Origin: Rheum nobile
Lineage: Eukaryota; Streptophyta; Magnoliopsida; Caryophyllales; Polygonaceae
Direction: 5' to 3'
Assembly (NCBI GenBank): GCA_027886185.1
Contig: WOAB01000040.1
Span: forward strand, 5,456,001 to 5,520,000
DNA: 64,000 nt
This document shows, one piece after another, positions 11,497-22,778 of this stretch. Each line of letters starts with the position of its first letter. The first letter of the stretch is position 1. The notes beneath the pieces were generated by a model, which was given only the letters and a program-made list of their open reading frames with translations, was not told the origin of the DNA and did not search any database. The translations under genes and the position numbers were made by a program.

Positions 11497-11889
11497 ATCT
11501 GCCAGAATTCAATGGTTAGAGATGCACTGATTTGGGTCCCAACTACAACATATAATTGAATGCCCCCACTTCATTTTCCCCCAAAACTAACTTAATGTCC
11601 CCACCTCATTTTCCAACTTTTAATATGTAGGAATACCACATATAACAATGCAGAGAATCTTTCCAGTAAAACAAATAATACTATTCCATACAGAGCCAGT
11701 TCTGTAAAGCTTTTTCCTACACGTGAAGAGGAGATAACAGACAAAGCAAAATCATGGGATCCAAAGCTATTCCATACTACCTAAAAAGCACACTTCAAAA
11801 TCAGAAGAAAAAGCTCCCCAAAAACCCCTAAATTAATCGCACTATAAAGCCTTAAATCCATTAGCTGAAAAGATTAACCTTCAATCCCC

Positions 11890-12395
11890 CAAACCCCTAG
11901 CTCAGTAAAACACAATCGAAAATTCGAATTAGGGATCGAATAACACTAACCTTCACTCGGATTCGCCTTCTTCAATGTCGAATTCCTCTCAGAAAGCCAA
12001 ATCCTTCCACTTTGTCTTCAACTTCGCAAAAGCCCTAAAACGAGCTGGGGATTCTGTGTTCTTCGATGGCCCTCGAATCAGCCCCCAATCTCTCACGAAC
12101 TCAGCCTTCCAGCCTTCCACTTCGTCTTCAACTTTGATGGCCCTCGAATCAGTCTTCTTCAAGCCCCCAATCTCTCACGAAGAACTCAACCCTAAAATGA
12201 TTTGGGGTGGTTTTGGGCTAAATATGAAGAAACCACCCGCTGAAAGCAAGTTAACGATTTAATGGACAGAGAGTGGGGTAGGGTGGTAACAGTGTAACGG
12301 AAATGGATATACGGGTGGTTTACGGTAAATAGTCGTTATCCGGGTGGTTTCTGGCAATATGGCCTATTAGAAGGGTGGTTTCCGGTAATTGACCC
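11890..12395 (-). repeat. Right terminal inverted repeat of the MULE
   Basis: Inverted copy of the left end, with a few substitutions in the outermost 180 bp. Its inner part repeats GATTCGAGGGCCATC-like units and includes the likely promoter of the transposase. From 11497 to 11890 there is no gene, only probable leader or intron sequence. Confidence 0.85.
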
Positions 12396-12404
12396 TAAAA
12401 TTAA

Positions 12405-13120
12405 TAATGGTCTAGAGTTTTACAATAGTTCCTTTAATGAGTTTTGTAAGCAACATGGCATAAAAAGACATCTAGTTGTTCCTGGCACCCCTCAGCAGAA
12501 TGGTACTGCTGAGAGGATGAACTGGACATTACTAGAAAAGGCTAGATGTATGTTGTTTAATGCTGGTATGAAAGGATATTTGTGGGGTGAAGTTGTTGTC
12601 ACAACAGCCTATCTCCTAAATAGACCCCCTTCCTCTGTCGTAGGGTTTAAGATCCCACAAGAAAAATGGACTGGAAAAATACCAAACATAGCACATCTTA
12701 GGCCTTTTGGATGCAGTGCCTATGCCCAAATATCCCAGGGCAAGCTGCAACCAAGGGCCCAAAAATGTGTTATGTTGGGTTACCCTGAGGGAGTCAAGGG
12801 TTATAAGTTGTTACTTATACAGCCTAAAGACTATAAAGTAATAACTTCAAGGTATGTTACTTTCAATGAGGATGAATATCACTTTAAAAATAAATTTATG
12901 CCTACTGCTGAGCCTACATGTACCCCATCTCATACTCCATATGTTGGAATCCAAGCTGGACAATTCTTCAATAATCATGACTTGCCCCCTAATGGAGAGG
13001 AGGTTTGACTTAGGACACCCCCAAGATCAAGAGGACAATGGGGTGAGCTCCAGTGAGAGTCTTGAGCATGAAAACAACAATTCTACTAACAATGTTGCTT
13101 CACAAACCCACCAATTGAGT
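12405..13120 (+). pseudogene. Copia-1 integrase second half
   Basis: The frame resumes after the MULE duplication with NGLEFYNSSFNEFCKQHGIK. The catalytic Glu motif follows (TPQQNGTAERMNWTLLEKAR), then the copia integrase C-terminal region (HLRPFGCSAYAQI, then KCVMLGYPEGVKGYKLL). The stretch 12517-13008 is fully open. It continues, with a shift, to the solo LTR insertion at 13126. Confidence 0.9.
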
Positions 13121-13125
13121 GGGGC

Positions 13126-15385
13126 TGTAATATCCCTCATTTTAGTAAGGGCATTTTAGAATTTTCCCAAAACCCTTGTACTGTAGTCGAGATTATTTCA
13201 GAGAAGTTCAGACATTCTGTAATGTGCTTGAGCTCGGTAATATTTTCCTAAGTGGAATAAAATACATTCGTCGTATTTTGGGGCTTAGAATATTCATTCA
13301 GGTGCAAAGATATTAACCGGGTACGAATATATTTAACCGGGGTTAAAAACCGTTCCCGTACATGTTCCCGGACAAAAGTGGGAAAAAGAGGCCAAAGTTG
13401 GCCTTGACCGCACCCGCGGTGAGGCCGTCGCACCCCGCGGTGGCGGTCGTGTGCTGGACGAGGCTCGTCGGCATGGGTGTCGCGTGTCCTTCGTCGTGGC
13501 GGCCGCCTGCTCCTTGGCCGGGGTGACTCACCTGCTTGCTTCACCTCCTTGCTTGGGCTATTTAAGGAGGGGATCTGAGGAGAATTTGGAGCACATCAAA
13601 TCTCTCTCTCTCTCTTAAATCTCTTGTTCCATTGTCGCCGGAAAATTCAAGCTTTCGCCGGAGTTCTTCAAGGTCGTCGTCGGAGCTTTCGTTGATGTTG
13701 GTGGTGCTCTCAAGGTGGTGCTAAGTGTCTAGAAGTTGGAGCCACCACGAATTGAGCCCCAACGCGTTGTTACCAGAATCTGTAATCCAAGATCTATCCC
13801 CGTTTCGGACCCAAGAATCCATTGTCTTTGAGCATCGTTAAGCTTCGTTTAAATCTAAGGCAAGTGGCGGTTTGCTCTTGCTTAATCATTCCATGTTCTA
13901 TTAATTATCAATTGTTTTTAATTGTTAATTAAATTGGAGTGAACTGTTGTTTTCGTTTGGGAACTAATTTTATAAATAACGTGATTAAAAGGTGATGTTA
14001 TAATAGGTTGTATATGTTGCTAGAAACAACGCTATTATACTTGTTAATTATCGTGATGGTATTGTTGTGGATTAAATGTAAACTTTAATAATGCTAGAAT
14101 AGCACGAGTATTCGTAGGAACGATATCCCTTGTAAGGATAGCTGTTTCTTTATAATTCTCTTAAGATCGTGACCCATTGCTTCCTATCCACCGTTAAGGA
14201 TCTGAAGTGTTAAGCACCTTGCTAGTGCAATTTGGGTGGGCATAATTGTCACCCTGTGTATTAAACTTTCGTTGTTATTCGAGATATTAAACTTTCGTTG
14301 TTATTCGAGATATTAAACTTTCGTTGTTATTCGAGACCTTAAACTTTCGTAGTTACTTGAGATAATATTAAAAGATTTAATATTAATTTAAGTTTTGGAA
14401 CTAGTGCAATTTGGGTGAGCATAATTGTCACCCTGAGGTTTAAAGCTTCGTAGTTACTCGAGATAATATTAAAAGCCTTAACATTAATTTAAGTTTTGGA
14501 AGTAAATAAGATAAGTGCGGTGACGTATATAATTAATATACCTTCAGACGAGTAGTGCAGCTAGGGAAACTCGTCTTGACTTTGATCAGAGTAAAGTTCT
14601 CTCTCCAATCTGAATTCGCATTGTGCGGTGAGGTTGGTCGTGAACCGAAACATCAAGTCATTAAAAACGCTTGTGTGCAACTAAAAACGTTCCCAAACAG
14701 TTGTCATAATTTTCCGTAAGACTCAAATCTTGGAGTCTTCTCTTCATATGTTTCCTTAAGACTCAATTCCTTTGGAGTCTTCTCTTCAGTGTATATCTAA
14801 AATATTAATCATTTCGTGAAAGTACCGGGTTATATATCGTTCCTCGGTTATTATTCGAGGAACAATGATAGTAAACGGTTACAATCACTAGAACCATTTT
14901 GTTTTCACCCTTGCATAGTCTTTCATTAGACTAACCAACCGGTTAATTTCCACTGCATGATTGGCTGGTGTCATCCGTCCTATACGGCACATCAGTGGTA
15001 GGTTCCCGAAGTCAAAGTAACCAGTTGAAGAAGAAGAGGCTTGCAGACGAAGATTTAAGTGTCAGTGTTTTAAGTTGTTACTTTAATATATCTTTATAAC
15101 CTAGCCATGTTATAGGCTGATTCTTAAAAATCTCCCGCTGTGTAATTTATGAGTCTTCCGCTGAAAAGTTTACTCTGTTGTAAAAATGCTACTCTCGTTT
15201 GATGAGAGATCTTTTAATAAAAGGTTGAGTTTCATTTATACAATGTCTTTCGCTGTTTAATCTTTCATTTAATATGTTTACGTATTTAAGTTTAATTGTT
15301 CCGATTAAAGCCTGGGGTGACTTTGGACGGTAATGTCTGAGGTCACTGGCGTGTGGCACTACCGGTATAAATCGGGGGTGTTACA
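13126..15385 (+). mobile_element. Solo Ty3/gypsy LTR, 2260 bp, 5-bp target duplication
   Basis: It begins TGTAATATCCCTCATTTTA and ends GGGGGTGTTACA, the same termini as the LTRs of gypsy-2 further along. It is flanked by GGGGC on both sides (13121-13125, 15386-15390). No internal retrotransposon sequence is present, so this is a recombined solo LTR. It carries the GC motif CCGCACCCGCGG and a variant in its first 320 bp, and a three-fold TTAAACTTTCGTTGTTATTCGAGA repeat type near 14265-14345. No gene is visible in it. Confidence 0.92.
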
Positions 15386-15406
15386 GGGGCAGTAAGTCAC
15401 TCTAAC

Positions 15407-15767
15407 TAGGGTTGAGCACCGGTCCAAACCCGGTCCGAACCGGACCGACCCGGACCAGACCGGAACCCTAAAAATGATGGACCGGAACCCGGACCGGTCC
15501 GGTCCTATTTGGACCGGTTTATATTTTTGCTAAATTTAAATATAATTTATTCAAATTTAAACATGAAAAAAACCCTCAAATCTAAATATAATTTACTCTT
15601 AAATATAATTTACCCTAAACCTCAAATATAAAAAAACCTCAAACCGGTTAAAATTTTAGGATTTTTAAAAACACCGGACCGGACTAGACCCAGAAATCCG
15701 GAAATCTCTGGACCGGAGACCGGTCCGGTCCAAATTTCCGGGCCGGCCCAGATTTTGCTCATACCTA
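15407..15767. mobile_element. hAT MITE, 361 bp, 8-bp target duplication
   Basis: The termini TAGGGTTGAGCA and TGCTCATACCTA are imperfect inverted repeats, flanked by identical ACTCTAAC (15399-15406 and 15768-15775), the 8-bp duplication typical of hAT. The subterminal regions are packed with GGTCCGGACC-type inverted motifs and the centre is AT-rich. It has no coding capacity. Confidence 0.92.
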
Positions 15768-15775
15768 ACTCTAAC

Positions 15776-16527
15776 CAAGTTCATGATGAGTCTTCTGATG
15801 TTATGAATGATGATGCATTGCATGATAATTCTGGCACCTTGCATGACTATTTGCATGATGTTCCTGAACAAAGTAATGTGCATGACTTGTCTGATTATCA
15901 ACTTGTCCGAGATAGGGAGCCTAGAGTAAGGATTCCTAATAGAAAGTATGATGCCAACTTGGTTGAGAGTTATGATAAAATTGTTGAGTTTGATTTTTTG
16001 ATTGCTAATGTAGTTAAAAACTACACCCTTGAGACTTATGAACAAGTTGTTAAATGTTCAAAATCAAATGAATAGCTTAAGGCTGTGCATGAGGAAATCC
16101 AATCTATACATGTTAATCAAACCTGGACTCTTGTGCCTAAACCTGATAAAGCTAGCTAGATTGATTGATTGATTACAAATGGATCTTTAAACTTAAAGAA
16201 GGTGATGATATTAATGACCTACCTAGATACAAAGCTAGGTTAGTGGCCAAAGGTTTCACCCAAAAAAGGGGGTGTTGACTATAATGAAATATTTGCTCTT
16301 GTTGTTAAGTATAAGATCATGAGACTTCTTTTAGCCATGACTATTGTGTTTGATTGGGAACTTGAACAGATGGATGTCAAAACTGCTTTTTTACATGGTG
16401 ATCTTGCTGAGACTATATATATGAGACAGCATAAGGGCTTCATAGATAAGAATAAACTCGAGCATGCCTGTCTTCTTAAAAGATCTATCTATGGACTGAA
16501 ACAGTCCCCTAGGCACAATGTTCTAAA
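15776..16527 (+). pseudogene. Copia-1 linker and start of reverse transcriptase
   Basis: An acidic pre-RT linker (open to 16073) is followed, over stops and a shift near 16270, by RT sequence: WIFKLKEGDD, RYKARLVAKGFTQ, then QMDVKTAFLHGDL, which carries the first catalytic Asp of RT, and SIYGLKQSPR. The element is cut at 16527 by gypsy-2. The YxDD box and RNase H are missing from the window. Confidence 0.88.
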
Positions 16528-18129
16528 TGTAATATCCCTCATTTTATAAGGATAGTTTGGAATTTTTTTCAACTCCCGTATTACAAGTCGGATTAATTTC
16601 AGAGAAGTTCAGACATTCGGTAATATGTTTGATCTCTGTAATATTTTTTCGAGTAATATAAAATACAGTTAACATGTGTTCAAGGTTAAATAGTCGTTCG
16701 TATACGAATATATTTAACCCGGGGTTAAGAAGATTAACCCAAAGTCAAAACGGACAAAAGGGTGAAAATGGCCTTGACCTCACCCCGCGGTCAAGTGGCC
16801 GCACCCGCGGCGAAGGCCAACAGTTGAGGCGGTCTTCGTCTTCGCGATAAGGATTGGCTGCAACTCGCCGGAGTTGTCAGGCCTAGGCATCCCAAGTGGC
16901 ACCTAGCCTTGCCCCCTGGTCTCCTTGCGTGTCCCCTCTGAGGAGGCTCGTTTTTGGGCTATAAAAGGAGTTGAAATCAGAAGTCAAGCCTCATCTTCCT
17001 CCTCTCCTCTGTTTTCTCCATTGAAGCACCAAGCTTTGAGCTTTGTGGTGAAGGTGTTTGAATCCCTTTGAGTGTTGGAAAAGGTACTCCTAAGTGGTTT
17101 TAGAAGGTCTAAGGTGTTGGGAGATCGAACCATAATCAAATCGAAAGCAAACGAAGTGATTGGGTGAGTTTTCTCCATTAAAACACTGTCGCGAGCTCGC
17201 CACTGTAACACCACCGCACCCCGCGGTAAGAGCTCCACCGCACCCGCGGTGAGCCTTGTCCGAGTGTGTGGTCTTGGGTGTGTGGTCTTGGGCGAGGCTT
17301 GACTCCCTCGATTCTTTTCGTATTCTTTTAGATTCATATACGTGGATATTGAATCTAACTTAGGGTTTCATTTTGGCTCGATCCGAAGGAATCTGTGGTC
17401 TCAGATCTGTCCCTGTTTCGGACCCAGGAACTCGTCGTCTCTAAGTTTTGCTTAAGCTTCTGCGGATCTAAGGCAAGTGGCGGTTCGCTCTTGCTTAATC
17501 ATTTCATGTTTTCATTAATTATCAATTGTTTAATTGTTAATTAAATTGGAGTGAACTGTTGTTTTTGTTTGGGAACTAATTTCATAAATAACGTAATTAA
17601 AAAGGTGATGTTATAATAGGTTGTATATCTGCTAAGATCAACGCTATTATAAATATATGATTATGATAATGGCCTGGAGGGCTTTAATGTGGATTATTAC
17701 TGTGTTGAACTGTATAGTTAGCACGAGTATTCGTAGGAACGCTAAGTCCAAGTAAGGATTAGTCGTTTCTTTATAACTTAATATTTGTGGGAATGCTAAT
17801 CTAGGTAAGGATTAGTCGTTTCTTTATAACTTAATATTCATGGGAACGCTAATCCAGATAAGGATTAGTCGTTTCTTTATAACTTAATATTCATGGGAAC
17901 GCTAATCCAGTTAAGGATTAGTCGTTTCTTTATAACTTGGTACTCCTCGGGATAATTTCCGAATAATTTAAGGGTCATGACCTATGCTTCCTACCCCTGT
18001 TAAGGTAGGAGGTGTTTTAAGCGCCTTGCTAGCGCGATTGGATAGGCATAATTGTCATCCTGTGTATTAAGCACCTAGCTAGTGCAATCTGGGTGGACAT
18101 AATTGTCACCCTGTGAGTTAAGTGTAAGC
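16528..18129 (+). repeat. Gypsy-2 5' LTR, first part
   Basis: It contains CCGCACCCGCGG-type motifs at about 16785, 16798, 17218 and 17245, and a TATAAAAGG box near 16960. A block of repeated GGATTAGTCGTTTCTTTATAAC units (period about 60 bp, 17750-17940) follows. Copia-2 inserted after 18134. No gene is visible. Confidence 0.85.
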
Positions 18130-18134
18130 ACCTT

Positions 18135-19052
18135 TGTTGAATTCTTTAGGTTTTGATAGTGACAAACATTCAACTAATCTAGGTACTAAGTGTTTCAGGA
18201 ACAAAGACAGTTGTCTCAGGGAACCATTGCAGCGAAGGATCGAAGAGGGAACAAAGCTATGTTCATGTGCTTTGTTACCTCTGAAGGACCAACAGCGTCG
18301 AACAAGATCGAAGCTGCGAATGGAAAGAAGAATCCAGCGTGCCATTTATGGAAACAAATCAAACGAAGAATCATGCACGCGGTCAAGGATGAATGACTTC
18401 GGCTCCAAGGATCAAGCCGATTTGAGAAGATATGGAGAGAGAAGCCCGATTGTGTTATCTTAGGAAAACCTTCCTAAGATAAGATAATTGGAGAGAGAGT
18501 ACTCTATCTTATCCAAATATATTAATTTACGGAATCCTTCCTTCAAATTAATATAGACGGCTGGGATATTATTCCCTCTACAAAAACATATCTTCCTGTT
18601 GCCTTATTTGGATAAATCTTATCTTGTTACATTTAGGGTTTGCCGAGTTGTATTTAATAGAGATATGGATTCATTTCTATGTAACGACGACGACGGAAAA
18701 TAGAGAGAACAAAAAGAAGAAAGAAAAGAAGTGAGGTGTGTGTAAGTCTTTTAGGGTTGAGTTTGATTCATCGTTGTAGAAGAGGTTTCGAGTCTAGCTG
18801 GTTGTTTAGATGTCGAAGTCCAGGATACAAGTGTAATCAAGCAAGAAATCAATAAGACAAGTACACACTTCAAAATCCTCTCAAGCAAAAGCTTGAAGGT
18901 AGTGGTTTTTCCTTGAGAAACTAGTTTTGCTAATCAGGGTTTCCACTATATATCGTGAGTTCGTTCGTTATCTTTCCTGCTATATTTATCCGCTGCAACT
19001 TCTGTGGGAACAAAGCTTTTGTTCCCTTAGACGTAACTCTAACGATCCAACA
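18135..19052 (+). repeat. Copia-2 5' LTR
   Basis: 918 bp. It contains an AACCTTCCTAAGATAAG-type inverted region near 18470 and a purine-rich GAGAGAACAAAAAGAAG stretch. Near its 3' end (19006-19026) is a 9-bp inverted repeat with GGGAACAAA and TTTGTTCCC arms around a 3-nt loop. A primer binding site variant (TTGATATCAGAGCC, one base off the canonical one) follows at 19054. Confidence 0.9.
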
Positions 19053-19082
19053 ATTGATATCAGAGCCTGGTGCTCTAGATTG

Positions 19083-22000
19083 TTTGTTTTAGTTACAGAT
19101 TCTGCAGGAAAGATATCGTCAGGAAATGCCTTGGATAGAGACTCTCAAGAAGGTGATGTAGATGTGGCTCTCATCACTCAAGCCATGAAGAAGATATGGT
19201 CTCAAAGCAAAGGCACTAAAGGTTCGGTCATGGTTCACAATGACATGAAGAAGGTTGTCTGCTCTCACTGCTATGACAACGGACACTTCGCAAAAAGGTG
19301 CCTCAACAAAGCGGCAGGTTCTTCTCAGGTCTTCAACGAGGAACAAACGAGGATTACGAAGTGGGGTGACTGCAGCTCAGATGATGAAGCATCTCCTCTC
19401 TCAAAGGATATCTGTTTGATGAGCTCAAAAGGTCACAACGTATCAGAAGGTGGTTCTCATAAATCCGAGGAGGAAGCAAGAAAAGGCTCTTGGCACCTTG
19501 ACAGTGCATGTTCAAGTCACATGACAGGGAACAGTGAATGGTTCACTTCTCTTCAGCCAGCCTCAGGGGCATCGATAACTTTTGGAAACAAGAGTAAGGG
19601 TGAGGTTTGTGGTATCGGTATGGTAAGACTCTCTAAACACATCATTGTGAATAATGTGAATCTAGTGAATAATCTCAAGTTTGATCTATTTAGTGTGGCT
19701 CAACTATGTCAAAACATAAAAAATAGGGTAGTCTTTACCACTGATGATTGTCATGTTGAGTGTCTAAGTACAGGGAAAATCTTACTCAAAGGGATCTGCG
19801 ACAACAATGTCTATAAGGTCGACCCTGCTTTCATCCCTGACAAGGACCTATGTCTGTCGTCTATTGCTGAGACGACAGACTTGTGGCACAAACGCTTTGG
19901 ACATGCTAGCCTTCAACTCCTATCCAAACTTCATAGACAAGAGTTGGTGAATGGCCTTCCCAAGGTTGAAGCAATGAGAAGTGACGTGTGTGACGCATGC
20001 ATTAAAGGAAAACAAGTGAGGTCTTCCTTCAAGTCAAAAAGGGATGTAAGTACAACACGTCCTCTAGAATTAGTCCACATGGATCTTTGTGGGCCTATGC
20101 GCACGAAGAGCCATGGGGGAAATGCATATGTCTTTGTTATTGTTGATGACTATTCCAGGTACACATGGACTCTATTTATCTCCACAAAGGATGAAGTGTT
20201 CGCGGAGTTTGAGTCCTGGCTTAAGGCAGCCGAAAGGAGCACTGGACATTCCTTGGGGTCTATTCGCACTGGTCATGGAACTGAATTTGAGAACTCTCAG
20301 TTCCTATCCCTCTGTAGGAACAGAGGTATCAACCACAACTTCTCTGCTCCCAGGACCCCACAGCAAAACGGTGTTGTTGAAAGAAAGAATAGAACTCTGG
20401 AAGACATGACGCGTACTCTTCTCATCTCAAGTGGTCTTCCAAGGAGTTTCTGGGCCGAAGCCTTGAATGCTGCGTGCTACGTTCTGAACAGAGCAACCAT
20501 CCGTCCTCTTCTGAACAAAACTGCCTATGAGCTTCTGAAGGGAAGGAAACCTAATGTGTCTCATTTGCGCACATTTGGTTGCAAATGCTTCGTCCACAAC
20601 AACGGGAAAGATTCTCTTGGGAAGTTTGATCCCAGAAGTGATGAAGGAACTTTTGTAGGATATTCACAGCAAAGCAAGGCCTACAAAGTTTTCAACAAGA
20701 GAACCAGAAAGGTAGAGGAAAGCGTTCATGTTGTATTTGATGAAACTGTTATGGCTGGTAACAATGTGCAGGAACTATCAGGCAATATCGAGCTTTCCGA
20801 AGATGATTTCTTTCAGCTTGTAGATAGCAATGTCAGCGGTGGGACCTCTGAAGATCAAGAAACTCAAAATGATCCCTCTATACCAAGAACTCCCAATTCC
20901 GCCAACTCAGGGGGCAATGAAGAAAATGCTTACCCCCCTGATGTATCTCAGGCACCTCAGGGGGAACAAAGCCCAAGTCACGGCACAGCGGAGCCCTCTG
21001 AGGACTGCCCTTCTGCTGAAGGAACGAGGGATGTCAATCCTAACGCTAATGGCACAGGAGGTGAAGGCTCAAGTGCTGGGAACGCTGATTCAGAGGAATT
21101 CGACATCAACAATCTCCAAGTTCCCAACTACCAGCAAAAGTGGGCTCATCCAGTCAAGCTAATCGTCATTGACTATAGAAAGGGAGCACCTCAGAGCACT
21201 CGTTCCTCCCTACAAAATTTATGTGCTTTCAATGCTTTTCTCTCTTTGCAAAAACCCAAAACTGTAGGAGAAGCATTGAAGGATCCTGACTGGATAAACG
21301 CCATACAAGAGGAACTTCACCAGTTCGAAAGAAACAAGGTTTGGCGGTTAGTTCCTCGTCCAAGGAACAGAACAATGATTGGAACCAAGTGGGTGTTCAT
21401 AAACAAGTTGGATGATCAAGGTCAGGTCACAAGGAACAAAGCTAGGCTGGTGGTGAAAGATTACAACCAGCAGGAAGGCATCGACTATGATGAGACATTT
21501 GCTCATGTTGCCAGGTTAGAAGCAATAAGACTCCTAATTGCGTATTCTTCTTTCCATGGGTTCAAGCTGCAACAGATGGATGTCAAGACTGCCTTCTTGA
21601 ATGGAGTTCTTAAGGAGGAAGTCTACGTGGAGCAAACACCAGGCTTTGAGGACACCACTCAACCTGACCATGTCTACATTCTAGACAAAGCTCTGTATGA
21701 TCTCAAGCAAGCCCTGAGGGCCTGATATGAAAGGCTCTCACAGTTCCTTCTGACACACGGATACGTTCGAGGAAAGGTCGATAAGACTCTGTTCCTTCTG
21801 AAGGAAGGGAAGCATATTCTGGTGGTCCAAGTCTATGTGGATGATATCATCTTTGGATCCACTGATGATAAATTGGTTCAGAAATTCTCTAAGCTGATGG
21901 CCAGTGAATTCGAGATGAGCATGGTTGGAGAACTCAAGTTCTTCCTAGGTCTGCAAGTCTCTCAGGGAGATGAGGGAACCAAAGTGCACCAACAGAAGTA

Positions 22001-22778
22001 TCTCAGGGAGTGCGTCAAAAAGTTTGGTATGAATGATGCGAAACCCTTCACCACTCCCATATCTCTAAACAATCCAATGGGAAAAGACGAACATGAGCAA
22101 GGAATTGATCCATCTCTCTACCGATGAATAATAGGTTCGCTTCTATATCTCACTGCCAGTAGGCCTGATATTATGTATAGTGTATGTCTTTGTGCTCGTT
22201 TTCAGGCCGATCCCAAAGAGACACATCTCAAAGCAGTGAAGAGGATCCTGAGATATTTGAAGGGAACAGATGATCTTTGTCTGTGGTATCCAAGGGGAGG
22301 AAGCCTTGATCTTGTCGGATACACAGATGCTGACTTTGCAGGGAACAAAGTGGACAGAAAATCTACCTCTGGAATGGCTCAGTTCCTTGGGCCGTGTCTG
22401 GTTTCCTGGGGGTCAAAGAAGCAGAACTCCGTGGCTCTCTCCACTGCAGAAGCTGAATACATAGCCGCTGCTGCTTGTTGCACTCAACTCCTATGGCTCA
22501 AACAACAACTCAGCGACTACGGTATTCTTCTAAACTCCATTCCCATTCTCTGTGACAATATAAGTGTCATAAATATCTCCAAGAATCTGGTGCAACACTC
22601 ACGTACCAAGCACATCGAGATAAGACATCACTTCTTACATGACTGTGTGGAGAAAGGGTTGGTGACAATGGACTTCTGTGGAACTAAGGATCAAATCGCC
22701 GACATCTTCACCAAGGCACTAAACAGGGAACTATTCGAACAGTTTCGTATGGAACTAGGTATGATCTCTCTAAACTGA
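19083..22778 (+). pseudogene. Copia-2 gag-pol (gag largely deleted; two nonsense codons)
   Basis: One frame runs to 22778. Only the last part of gag remains: zinc knuckle CSHCYDNGHFAKRC (about 19260-19302). Then come protease (WHLDSACSSHMTG, near 19490), GAG-pre-integrase (LWHKRFGHASL) and integrase. The second integrase Asp is changed: RTGHGTEFEN has Gly at 20271-20273 where the family has RSDHGTEFEN. RT carries QMDVKTAFLNG and VYVDDIIFGS intact. RNase H has TDADFAGNKVDRKSTSG and ALSTAEAEYIAA. Two TGA codons at 21723-21725 and 22125-22127 stand where the family has Trp, so both look like G-to-A changes. The product cannot support transposition. Confidence 0.92.

Larger units (their letters stand above)
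6808..12395. mobile_element. Mutator-like element (MULE), 5588 bp, perfect 9-bp target duplication
   Basis: The ends are GGGTCAATTACC at 6808 and its inverse GGTAATTGACCC ending at 12395. They are flanked by identical TAAAATTAA at 6799-6807 and 12396-12404, the 9-bp duplication expected of Mutator. The terminal inverted repeats are long, about 500 bp (6808 to about 7385, about 11890 to 12395), and highly similar. Inside are two genes reading away from their respective ends: a GRF zinc-finger protein on the plus strand and a MULE transposase on the minus strand. The element splits the copia-1 integrase. Confidence 0.95.
4331..16527 (+). mobile_element. Copia-1: old Ty1/copia retrotransposon split by nested insertions, 3' part missing
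   Basis: LTR 3' end, primer binding site, gag, protease, integrase and the start of reverse transcriptase appear in the Ty1/copia order, but in four pieces: about 4331-6807, 12405-13125, 15386-15406 and 15776-16527. Removing one copy of each target duplication rejoins the pieces. The element stops inside the RT domain where gypsy-2 begins, and nothing resumes after the truncated gypsy-2 at 28418. A deletion therefore removed the rest. Frameshifts and stops show that it is long dead. Confidence 0.85.

Noticed and set aside
19490..19520. Copia-2 protease reading DSA instead of DSG as a loss of function
   Set aside because: Ala at this position is tolerated in some copia proteases, so it was not scored as a lesion.
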